Assembly: GCA_958421275.1 (NCBI GenBank)
Contig: CATZLI010000001.1
Location: 62,001 to 126,000, forward strand
Direction: 5' to 3'
DNA length: 64,000 nt
DNA from: an uncultured Collinsella sp.
GTDB lineage: Bacteria; Actinomycetota; Coriobacteriia; Coriobacteriales; Coriobacteriaceae
Made by a program: the position numbers and the translations under genes. Below the pieces are notes generated by a model, which had not been told where the DNA came from, did not search any database, and saw nothing but the letters and a program-made list of their open reading frames with translations. The number at the start of each line of letters is the position of its first letter. The first letter of the stretch is position 1. Below are positions 41,929-49,244 of the stretch, piece after piece.

Positions 41929-43008
41929 ATGGCAGATTCCAAACAGGCTCCGCTCGACGCCGAGGCAGCCGCAAAGGCGGCGTTTGCCTCGGTCCAGAAT
42001 CAGCCGTTCCCAAACGACATCTTTACGGCTCCCGAGCTTCGTTGGGCTGTAATTGGGTGTGGCGTTATCGCCAACCAGATGGCTCAGTCTCTCGCCCTTG
42101 CCGGCCGAAAGCTCGCGGGCGTTGCCAACCGCACGCTGTCCAAGGCTCAGGCTTTTGCAGAGCAGTATGGCGTTGAGAAGGTCTATGGCACGGTCGAGGA
42201 TCTCTACGCCGATCCGGACATTGACGCAGTCTATATCACCACGCCGCACAACACGCATATCACCTATCTGCGAGCCGCTCTGGCAGCTGGCAAGCACGTG
42301 CTCTGCGAGAAGGCCATTACCCTCAATTCCGCCGAGCTTGACGAGGCCCGCGCCATTGCCGACGAGCACAACGTGGTCCTTATGGACGCCACCACGGTGC
42401 TTCACATGCCCTTGTATCAGGAGCTGCGTCGTCGCATGGATGTCGGCGAGTTCGGCCGCATGAATCTCGCTCAGCTCAACTTTGGCAGCTATAAGGAGTA
42501 CGGCGACCTGACCAACCGCTTCTACAACCGTAGCCTTGCCGGTGGCGCCATGCTCGACATTGGCGTGTATGCGCTCTCCGTTATGCGCCTCTTTATGGCG
42601 AGCCAGCCCGCTGAGGTTGTCTCGCTGGGCAACACCTGTGAGACCGGTGTCGACGTTGCGGGCGGCATTGTCTGCCGTAACGCCGAGCAGCAGCTGGGTG
42701 TTGTGAGCCTTACGCTCCACTCCAAGCAGCCCAAGCGCTCGGTCATCAGCTTCGACAAGTGCTATATCGAGGTCAACGAGTATCCGCGCGCCGATCACGC
42801 GACCATCGTGTGGACTGTGGACGGCCACCGCGAGGAGGTCCACGCCGGCACCGAAGCTTACGCCCTTTGCTATGAGATGGCCGATCTTGAGAAGGCCGTT
42901 GCCGGCGACGACTCCAAGCGCGAGCTGCTGGATTATGCTTCTGATGTTATGGAGCTTATGACCAAGCTCCGCGCCGATTGGGGAGTCGTGTACCCCGAGG
43001 AGGAGTAA
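41929..43008 (+). CDS. Gfo/Idh/MocA-family oxidoreductase
   Basis: An NAD(P)-dependent sugar or cyclitol dehydrogenase. The 359 residues have a Rossmann start (AVIGCGVIANQMAQSLALAG, about residues 40-59), the EKAITLN block with its conserved Lys (CEKAI, about residue 128) and a C-terminal alpha/beta dimer domain. An N-terminal addition of about 35 residues (Ala/Asp-rich) precedes the fold. The ATG follows CAGGAGG. The regulator gene starts three bases after its stop, so the pair is probably one regulated unit. The substrate cannot be told. Confidence 0.86.
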   Translation: MADSKQAPLDAEAAAKAAFASVQNQPFPNDIFTAPELRWAVIGCGVIANQMAQSLALAGRKLAGVANRTLSKAQAFAEQYGVEKVYGTVEDLYADPDIDAVYITTPHNTHITYLRAALAAGKHVLCEKAITLNSAELDEARAIADEHNVVLMDATTVLHMPLYQELRRRMDVGEFGRMNLAQLNFGSYKEYGDLTNRFYNRSLAGGAMLDIGVYALSVMRLFMASQPAEVVSLGNTCETGVDVAGGIVCRNAEQQLGVVSLTLHSKQPKRSVISFDKCYIEVNEYPRADHATIVWTVDGHREEVHAGTEAYALCYEMADLEKAVAGDDSKRELLDYASDVMELMTKLRADWGVVYPEEE

Positions 43009-43011
43009 GCG

Positions 43012-43758
43012 ATGCTTGCGGAAGATAGGCTCAATGCGATCGTGTCGATGGTGCAGCAGGCCGGCTCGGTTACCGTGCCGGAACTTGCCGAGGCCCTGGG
43101 CGTGACACCGTCCACCATTCGCCGTGACTTGCAAACGCTCGACCGCGCGCACCGTATCGCCAAGGTGCACGGAGGTGCGACGAGTCTGGAGCGCGCGCAC
43201 GTGACGCGCGACTTGACGATCAGCGAACGCAGTGATCTCCATAACGATGACAAGGAGCGCATCTGTGCTCGTGCCGCGGCCCTGGTGGAGCCCGATAGCT
43301 TTGTGTATATCGATTCGGGCTCAACGACCCTCAAGCTCATCGAGCATCTTCCGCGTCTCGACGGCGTCACCTATGTGACCGATTCCGTGCTCCATGCTCA
43401 GCACCTTGCTTTGCGCGGCATGCGTACCGTGGTGCTGGGCGGCGAGCTCAAACCCGAGACCGAGGCGCTCGTTGGCCCCGATGCCTTGGCAACCCTGGAC
43501 CGCTATAACTTCAACTGCGGCTTTTGGGGATCCAACGGCATCGCGGCCGAGCAAGGTCTCACCACACCGGATATCGAGGAAGCACAGGTCAAGCGTATCT
43601 CGATGCGCCATACCGCCAAACGCTTCGTAATCTCGGACGCCAGTAAATTTGGCATGGTGGCGCCCGTCAAGTTCGCGGACTTCCGCGACGCAACGATTAT
43701 TACCGCAGGCGAGGTCCCCGCCAAGTACCGGGCAATGGACAACGTCATCACGGTCTAG
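43012..43758 (+). CDS. DeoR-family transcriptional regulator
   Basis: A sugar-phosphate-responsive repressor of 248 residues. The N-terminal winged helix is seen in RLNAIVSMVQQAGSVTVPEL and GVTPSTIRRDLQTLDRAHRI, and the C-terminal sensor domain has YIDSGSTTLKLIEHL and VVLGGELKPETEALVGPDAL, typical of the family. It follows the oxidoreductase closely and probably controls it. A terminator lies 94 bp downstream. Confidence 0.9.
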   Translation: MLAEDRLNAIVSMVQQAGSVTVPELAEALGVTPSTIRRDLQTLDRAHRIAKVHGGATSLERAHVTRDLTISERSDLHNDDKERICARAAALVEPDSFVYIDSGSTTLKLIEHLPRLDGVTYVTDSVLHAQHLALRGMRTVVLGGELKPETEALVGPDALATLDRYNFNCGFWGSNGIAAEQGLTTPDIEEAQVKRISMRHTAKRFVISDASKFGMVAPVKFADFRDATIITAGEVPAKYRAMDNVITV

Positions 43759-43782
43759 CAGCAGGGGACGGGCTAAGGCCAA

Positions 43783-43819
43783 AACCACCACAAAGGGGCC
43801 TGTCCCCATTGTGGTGGTT
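43783..43819. repeat. AACCACCACAA palindrome, first copy
   Basis: AACCACCACAA (43783-43793) and TTGTGGTGGTT (43809-43819) enclose AGGGGCCTGTCCCCA, which itself nearly closes the hairpin. The same palindrome recurs at 44153-44189. Confidence 0.8.
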
Positions 43820-43851
43820 AGCAACGGAAACCGAGTAGTTTTCTCAATAGA

Positions 43852-43890
43852 AAAGCGGCAACGTCCATCACGGGCGTTGCCGCTTTCGTT
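43852..43890 (+). terminator. Terminator of the oxidoreductase-DeoR operon
   Basis: A perfect 12-bp stem, AAAGCGGCAACG (43852-43863) with CGTTGCCGCTTT (43875-43886), followed by CGTT; the stem itself ends in TTT. Confidence 0.8.
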
Positions 43891-43909
43891 GTCTACCGGT
43901 TTGTCTACG

Positions 43910-44120
43910 TCTGTAACAACTGGACCGTTAAAAGTGGGTTAGATGTTACAGAGTGAGATACTTCCGAACCGCACCGTCCCTTTGTCTCAATCTGTAACAT
44001 CTGGGACCGATTTTGCCGAGTTATTGTTACAGATTGAGATTTTCCCTTGAGGGGGATTCGAATGTCTCGATCTGTAACAGACCGACCGGAAAATGGGCTC
44101 TAACTGTTACAGATCGAGAC
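43910..44120. repeat. Three tandem hairpins with TCTGTAACA/TGTTACAGA arms
   Basis: Unit 1 has arms at 43910-43918 and 43944-43952 (9 bp). Unit 2 has TCTCAATCTGTAACA at 43985-43999 and its complement at 44025-44039 (15 bp perfect). Unit 3 has GTCTCGATCTGTAACAG at 44064-44080 and its complement at 44104-44120 (17 bp perfect). Loops differ. Together they occupy most of the 430-bp gap 43759-44188 between the DeoR and RluA genes, where no gene is convincing. Confidence 0.85.
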
Positions 44121-44152
44121 GTTTTGGGACCGCGGCTGAGCCATTGCGGCAA

Positions 44153-44189
44153 AACCACCACAAAGGTGCCTGTCCCGATTGTGGTGGTT
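44153..44189. repeat. AACCACCACAA palindrome, second copy
   Basis: AACCACCACAA (44153-44163) and TTGTGGTGGTT (44179-44189) flank AGGTGCCTGTCCCGA. The right arm runs up to the stop codon of the RluA gene, so on the minus strand it could serve as a terminator. Confidence 0.8.
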
Positions 44190-44848
44190 TAGGGCTCCCA
44201 GGGGCAGGGGGCTTCGATGTGGATGTGCTCGCCGGTTACGGGATGCGTGAAGGACACGCTGTGGGCGTGGAGCATCAGGCCGCAGGGGCGCGGCGTTCCG
44301 TACAGGTCGTCGCCAACCAGGGGATGATGCTCGCTTGCCAGGTGCACACGGATTTGGTGCTTGCGGCCGGTGAGCAACTCGACATCGATATACGAGCGCG
44401 TGGGCAGGCCACGACGGCTCTTAAGGCGTTTGAGCACCTTCACGCGCGTTTGAGAGGGCTTGCCGCTGGCGCCGACGCGCATCTTGCGGCTGTCGTGACG
44501 GTCGCGGGCGATGGGCTTGTCGATGAGCTTTTCGTTCCAGTCGATCTTGCCCTCGGCGAGCGCTAGGTAGTGCTTTTCGAAAGCGTGGTCGATAATCATC
44601 TGGTCAAAGGCGGGCTGCGTCTGCTTGTCGAGCGAGAACAGCACCACGCCGGTGGTGTCACGGTCCAGGCGATTGAGCGGCTGCATGTCGGTCGCGGCAA
44701 AGCCGTCGCCCATCGCCAGCAGCAGGTCGCTGGCGTAGTCGGTGAGCGTGCGCTCGCCGGTGCCGTCGCCGTGGACGATCATGCCGGCGGGCTTGTCGAT
44801 GGCCATAAGCCAGGCGTCGCAGTAGAGGACTTGAGGTTCTTCGTTCAC
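44189..44848 (-). CDS. RluA-family pseudouridine synthase
   Basis: Converts uridine to pseudouridine in rRNA or tRNA. The 219 residues include LYCDAWLMAIDKPAGMIVHG, the catalytic motif LNRLDRDTTGVVLF (Asp near residue 62; Asn replaces the usual His before RLD), and TGRKHQIRVHLASEHHPLVGD. No S4 RNA-binding domain is present, as in RluA and RluC-like short forms. The start follows GAAAGG on the minus strand. The gene sits 15 bp downstream of the U32 gene, another RNA-modification family, and is probably co-transcribed with it. Confidence 0.88.
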   Translation of the reverse strand: MNEEPQVLYCDAWLMAIDKPAGMIVHGDGTGERTLTDYASDLLLAMGDGFAATDMQPLNRLDRDTTGVVLFSLDKQTQPAFDQMIIDHAFEKHYLALAEGKIDWNEKLIDKPIARDRHDSRKMRVGASGKPSQTRVKVLKRLKSRRGLPTRSYIDVELLTGRKHQIRVHLASEHHPLVGDDLYGTPRPCGLMLHAHSVSFTHPVTGEHIHIEAPCPWEP

Positions 44849-44863
44849 GTGTAAGCCTTTCGG

Positions 44864-47356
44864 TTAGCTAATTCCCACAAACATGCAGCCCGAAGTCGCC
44901 CCGCGCAGGCGGGCGGCGGGCTTGCGGCCGGCTTGAGCTGCCTCGACGGCGCGACGGACGCGAGCGACGGCACGGGCGATCTCATCCGTCTCGAGTAGCG
45001 TTCCGTCCACCATGAGACGACGCACGCCGGCATCGAGCAGCTGAGGAACCTGAGGCGTGAGGTCGATGGGGTAGGCGTCGTACAGGCGTGAGCGGCCGTG
45101 GATGTCGGTACGCACCGGCATGACCTTTCCGTCGATATTCTTGAGCGAGAGCTTGCGGGCACGCAGGCGGCAGTTGGCGCAATCGTGGATGCAGCCGTTG
45201 GCAACCTGCAGAATGCAATGCTCGCTTGTCATGACGCGCGGGCGGCCAAAGACGGTGATGCCCAGAGCCGCGGGCGCGGCGGCGCCGAGCGAGACAATCT
45301 CGTCGAGCGTGATCTCGGGCGAGAGCCAAAACGCACCGGCTCCGCGCCCGGCAAGCGCCTCCATGCAGGGCGTGTTGTGCACCGGCAGGCAAGAGCGAAT
45401 CTCGGCCGTGGCGCCAACCTGGGCGGCCAGGGCAAGCTCAGAGATGTTGCCAATAGCGACCGTGGCGCCGGCAACAACCCACGGGTCGACGCGTACGTGG
45501 TCAACGGCGCGGCAGACCTCGTCGAGCACGGGTACGATGCCCTGCTCAAATGCATCGGCGGGGGAGAGCTCGGCCGCATCGAGCGCGTCGGTGGTCATGT
45601 AGATGCGCGTTACACCCTCGGCACGAGCGGCCTCGGCGGCCTCGAGCGAGGTGACGGTGGCGCAGATCTGCGGCTCATCGCGGTAGTGCTCGGGCATGGG
45701 CCGCGTACATTTGTCGAGCACCGGCAGCTCGAGCGTGCGGGCACGCTCGTCATACGGTGCCAGAATGGCCTCCTCCAGCGCCTTGCAGGCGGCGGCGCGC
45801 ACCTTGTGCACAGCGGAGAAGCCCATGCCGCAGCCCTTATCGAGCGCCACATCAAAGCTCGCGGACTCAAAGGGCGAGGACCCCATGCGGCCCACATGCT
45901 CTACCAGATCGGACGCCTCGACCGCGCGGGTCTTGGCGGCCTCGACGGTAAAGCCCGTGGCCGTGGCCGTAAGCGAAGGGGCGTCGCAGCAAGTAAGCGT
46001 GACGGCAAACGGTTCGCCCAAACGCGCCACAACGGTTACATCAACGGCGCGGCGGCGCAGCACATCGCGCTTGAGCGCGGCGCCGGCAGCGTCAATGGCG
46101 CGCTGGCTTCGAATCACGCGCACGCGGCAGCCCTCGGGCATGCTGCGAGGCACGCGGCACTCGATGATGTCACCGGCGGCGGCATCATCGGCGGCAATGG
46201 TGGTCAGGAACTGGTCAAACTCGTTATCGTGGCGAAGCTCCAGCAGGTCGCCCTTGCCCACGGGCTCAAACAACTCAATGCGGGCGATGGCGGCGCGCCG
46301 ACGGCGGTCGTCGGGCTTGAGGCCGCGCACATCGCGGTTGGCCGGGCGGCTGCCCAGCACCGTGCCCACGATCTGGCCGCGGTTGTTGGAGCGCTCGTAG
46401 CTCATCATCTCGTCACCCGAGGTACCGTCTTGGTAGGCGTGCGTAAAGTCGCGGTTAAAGCAGCGCTTGAGCTGTCGCTGGCGGGCTGCATCCTCATCCT
46501 TGGAGGTCGAAACATCGGCCAGCATGTCATCAATCTGATGACGATACACGTCGACGATGGAGTACACGTAATCGGGGGCCTTCATGCGGCCCTCGAGCTT
46601 GAGCGATGCGGCGCCGGCGTCATACAGACGGCGAACAAGCTGCGAAGTGTTGGTGTCGCGCGGGCATAGCGCACGCTCGCGACCGGCAGGGGAGAGCGAG
46701 CGGCCGTTCTCGTCGATCAGCTCGTAGGGCAGGCGGCAGGGCTGGGCGCACATGCCGCGGTTGGCCGAGCGGCCCGCCATGGCAAAGCTCGAGAGCAGGC
46801 ACAGGCCCGAGTAACAAAAGCAGATGGCGCCATGGCTAAAGACCTCAAGGTCCACATCGGGCGCGGCATCGTGAATGGCGGCAATCTCGTCGATGGAAAG
46901 CTCGCGCGAGAGGGTCACGCGGTCGGCGCCCTGCTCGCGGCACCAAAGGGTTCCACGGTCGTCGTGGATGTTCGCCTGGGTTGAGATGTGCGTCTCGATG
47001 CCGGGCATCGTGCGCTTGACCTCAAAGAACAGGCCCCAGTCCTGGATGATAAAGGCGTCGGCGCCCAGCGTGGAGCAGCGATGGATGAGTTGCAGCGCAT
47101 CGCTCATCTCGGACTGCTTGATGACGATGTTGACCGTGACGTAGACGCGCGACCCGGCTAGATGTGCGGCTCGGCAGGCTTGCTCAAAGGCCTCGTCGGT
47201 AAAGTTGGTGGCCTTGCGACGAGCGTTGAAGCTGCCCATGCCGCAGTAGATGGCGTCTGCCCCGGCAGCAAGCGCGGCGGCAAAGGGCTCCGGGCCTCCG
47301 GCGGGTGCCAAGAGCTCGGGTCTGCGGTTGGTGGTTCTACTGGCGGTTGCGGTCAT
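44864..47356 (-). CDS. Peptidase U32-family protein (RlhA-like)
   Basis: At 830 residues this is the long form of the U32 family. It begins with RPELLAPAGGPEPFAAALAA and GADAIYCGMGSFNARRKATN, and carries the cysteine-bearing stretch HGAICFCYSGLCLLSSFAMA, GRSANRGMCAQPCRLPY, which in the family may bind an iron-sulfur cluster. A second region with C-x-x-C residues (VANGCIHDCANCRLRA) lies near residue 730. The E. coli relative RlhA hydroxylates 23S rRNA C2501, and others act in collagen degradation or cofactor hydroxylation. The adjacent pseudouridine synthase favours an RNA-modification role. That is inference. Confidence 0.85.
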   Translation of the reverse strand: MTATASRTTNRRPELLAPAGGPEPFAAALAAGADAIYCGMGSFNARRKATNFTDEAFEQACRAAHLAGSRVYVTVNIVIKQSEMSDALQLIHRCSTLGADAFIIQDWGLFFEVKRTMPGIETHISTQANIHDDRGTLWCREQGADRVTLSRELSIDEIAAIHDAAPDVDLEVFSHGAICFCYSGLCLLSSFAMAGRSANRGMCAQPCRLPYELIDENGRSLSPAGRERALCPRDTNTSQLVRRLYDAGAASLKLEGRMKAPDYVYSIVDVYRHQIDDMLADVSTSKDEDAARQRQLKRCFNRDFTHAYQDGTSGDEMMSYERSNNRGQIVGTVLGSRPANRDVRGLKPDDRRRRAAIARIELFEPVGKGDLLELRHDNEFDQFLTTIAADDAAAGDIIECRVPRSMPEGCRVRVIRSQRAIDAAGAALKRDVLRRRAVDVTVVARLGEPFAVTLTCCDAPSLTATATGFTVEAAKTRAVEASDLVEHVGRMGSSPFESASFDVALDKGCGMGFSAVHKVRAAACKALEEAILAPYDERARTLELPVLDKCTRPMPEHYRDEPQICATVTSLEAAEAARAEGVTRIYMTTDALDAAELSPADAFEQGIVPVLDEVCRAVDHVRVDPWVVAGATVAIGNISELALAAQVGATAEIRSCLPVHNTPCMEALAGRGAGAFWLSPEITLDEIVSLGAAAPAALGITVFGRPRVMTSEHCILQVANGCIHDCANCRLRARKLSLKNIDGKVMPVRTDIHGRSRLYDAYPIDLTPQVPQLLDAGVRRLMVDGTLLETDEIARAVARVRRAVEAAQAGRKPAARLRGATSGCMFVGIS

Positions 47357-47462
47357 ATCCTGCCTTTCAAAATGCTCAGATATTCAAAAGTATAGTGGTG
47401 CTGTTGCGGCGGACGAGCCCTGTGGCCCAAGCAGGACAAAGTCTTCAGCAGCCCTTGCAGCA

Positions 47463-47534
47463 AAAATGATCCGTTTCCCTCCGTCCCCAGCGGATCAGGT
47501 GATCCATAGGTGGCGGAGGAAAACGGATCATTTT
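47463..47534. repeat. AAAATGATCCGTTT palindrome upstream of ridA
   Basis: Arms 47463-47483 and 47514-47534 match at 20 of 21 positions. The loop holds a second hairpin, GGATCA/TGATCC. The left half (about 27 bp) recurs at 48196-48222 with one difference, so ridA is bracketed. The rest of the 378-bp gap 47357-47734 shows no clear gene. Confidence 0.8.
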
Positions 47535-47734
47535 GAGCTTCACTGTCCGGTCGTGCCGTTCAGCGGCCGACAGGCACCGTTGGGCGATAAAATATTCTCG
47601 CAACGTGATAATAATCTTGCATTGCGCGGAAACCTTGAGTACTATCCCAAATCAAGCGCGGTGTTCAGACCGAATTGTGCCTCCCGGTGTGAACGCCGCG
47701 CTCACGCTCTCTATCTGATCGTAAGGAGAAAAAC

Positions 47735-48112
47735 ATGAGCAAGACCGTCGTGTCTTCCGATAACGCACCTGCAGCCATCGGCCCGTATTCCCCCGGCATC
47801 CAGACCGGCAACATGGTGTTCCTGTCCGGCCAGCTGGGCATCGACCCCGCAACCGGCAAGATGCCCGAGGGCGTCGAGGCCCAGGCTAAGCAGTCCCTTG
47901 CTAACGTCGAGGCCCTGCTGACCGCTGCCGGCGCCACCTTTGCCGATGTCGTTAAGACCACGGTCTATCTGGCCGACATTGCCGACTTCGCTGCCGTGAA
48001 CGAGATCTACGCCTCCAAGTTCGAGGCTCCGTTCCCCGCGCGCAGCGCTTTCCAGGTTGCCGCCCTTCCGGCCGGCGGTCTGGTCGAGATTGAGGTCGTC
48101 GCCGCTCTCTAA
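47735..48112 (+). CDS. ridA: RidA-family enamine/imine deaminase
   Basis: RidA removes reactive 2-aminoacrylate made by PLP enzymes. The 125 residues contain AIGPYSPGIQTGNMVFLSGQ, QAKQSLANVEALLTAAGATF, VVKTTVYLADIADFAAVNE and PARSAFQVAALPAGGLVEIE, with the catalytic Arg in PARSAF, near residue 104. The ATG follows AAGGAG. It is a single gene with its own terminator, flanked on both sides by copies of the same repeat. Confidence 0.95.
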   Translation: MSKTVVSSDNAPAAIGPYSPGIQTGNMVFLSGQLGIDPATGKMPEGVEAQAKQSLANVEALLTAAGATFADVVKTTVYLADIADFAAVNEIYASKFEAPFPARSAFQVAALPAGGLVEIEVVAAL

Positions 48113-48142
48113 GGGGTTGGCAACAACTAAACATGACATGCA

Positions 48143-48180
48143 AAAAGACCCTGCAGTGCGTGTGAACTGCAGGGTCTTTT
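48143..48180 (+). terminator. Terminator of ridA
   Basis: AAAAGACCCTGCAGT (48143-48157) pairs perfectly with ACTGCAGGGTCTTTT (48166-48180). Confidence 0.92.
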
Positions 48181-48195
48181 GTCAAGCGATGCGAC

Positions 48196-48222
48196 AAAAA
48201 TGATCCGTTTTCCTCCGTCCCC
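48196..48222. repeat. Half copy of the AAAATGATCCGTTT palindrome
   Basis: AAAAATGATCCGTTTTCCTC at 48196-48215, continuing CGTCCCC, matches 47462-47488 at 26 of 27 positions in the same orientation, but the second arm is missing. Confidence 0.8.
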
Positions 48223-48236
48223 AAGGAGTCAGCGGG

Positions 48237-48899
48237 TTAGCCTTCCTTGCGGACTTTTTGCAGGTAGCGGTAGACGCTGGGCTCCGAGATGCCCAGCGCG
48301 GTGGCGGCGCAGGCTACGGCGCCCTTGAGCATGAACACTCCGTTGCCGTTGAGGTGGCGAATGACTTCCACGCGGTCGCTTTGACCAAGCGACGTCACAT
48401 CCAGCCCGCGAGCGCTCAGCAGCTCGGAAATACTGCGGTCGATGAGCTCCTGCGTGGACTCCGAAAGGCTTTCGACCTCGATGGGGGAGGGCTCGGTGCG
48501 TGCGGGAGCGGCGTCAAAGCAGGCCATAAGCTGCTGGGCCATGGCACTGATGTTGCGCACGGCCGAAAGATCGGTGTTGACGCAGAGCATGCCGACGATC
48601 TCGCCGTCCTCGCGAATGAAGTACGTCGCCGACTCCAGCGTCTTGCCACCGGCACCGCGGCCTTCGTAGCCCGTAATGAACGGCAGATCGCGATATTTAC
48701 CATCGTGCATGATCTTGAGTGCCAGATCGGTGGCGGGACCGCCGACCTTACGGCCGCTCACGATGCCGTTGCGAATATCGACGATGGCGTGGTCGGGATC
48801 CGAGAAATCGTGCAGCACGATTTCGCTGTTCTTACCGAGTACCTGCTCCAGGAAATCGACCATCGGCAAAAAGCGGCGTACGGTCTCGTTCACGGGCAA
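48237..48899 (-). CDS. PAS/HTH transcriptional regulator, YheO/DauR type
   Basis: The 220 residues have an N-terminal PAS-like domain of the YheO family (VLGKNSEIVLHDFSDPDHAI, GYEGRGAGGKTLESATYFIR) and a C-terminal helix-turn-helix (GAVACAATALGISEPSVYRY). Such regulators sense small metabolites and control nearby catabolic genes. It is divergent from the NCS2 permease gene that heads the purine cluster, so it likely controls that cluster. A second member is encoded at the right edge of the window. The start has AAAGGAG about six bases upstream on the minus strand. Confidence 0.85.
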   Translation of the reverse strand: MPVNETVRRFLPMVDFLEQVLGKNSEIVLHDFSDPDHAIVDIRNGIVSGRKVGGPATDLALKIMHDGKYRDLPFITGYEGRGAGGKTLESATYFIREDGEIVGMLCVNTDLSAVRNISAMAQQLMACFDAAPARTEPSPIEVESLSESTQELIDRSISELLSARGLDVTSLGQSDRVEVIRHLNGNGVFMLKGAVACAATALGISEPSVYRYLQKVRKEG

Positions 48900-49244
48900 C
48901 TCCTTTGGGTTCTATCGAAGTGTTCATAACAATTTTTTATCATGGTAACACGGTGTCTATTGACTCGTATATCCGCAGGTACATTGCGTAATACAGACGA
49001 ACGGTAGGAATTTAGCGGTAAACGGTTGACCAAAAGAAAAGTAAGATGTCATTTTGACCAGACACTTTCCTGACCTGCGGAAATGCATTATCTCAGCTGA
49101 AGAATAGTCTGATAACAAAAAATTATTATTGAGAATGAGAATCATCTTTAATACGATATGCAACGAAGGCACAACCTCACCCCCGCACTGCGTCACAATA
49201 GAGCGTTAGATGCGAAAACAACTATTTCGAGGATTGGTGGTCAA
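48900..49244 (+). promoter_or_regulatory. AT-rich control region between regulator and permease
   Basis: This 345-bp divergent gap is far more AT-rich than the surroundings. It holds TTGACCA twice (49027 and 49055 region) and a Fur-like GAGAATGAGAATCATC at 49131-49146. It is the natural place for the promoters of both genes and for operators of the PAS/HTH regulator. No ORF in it is convincing. Confidence 0.5.
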
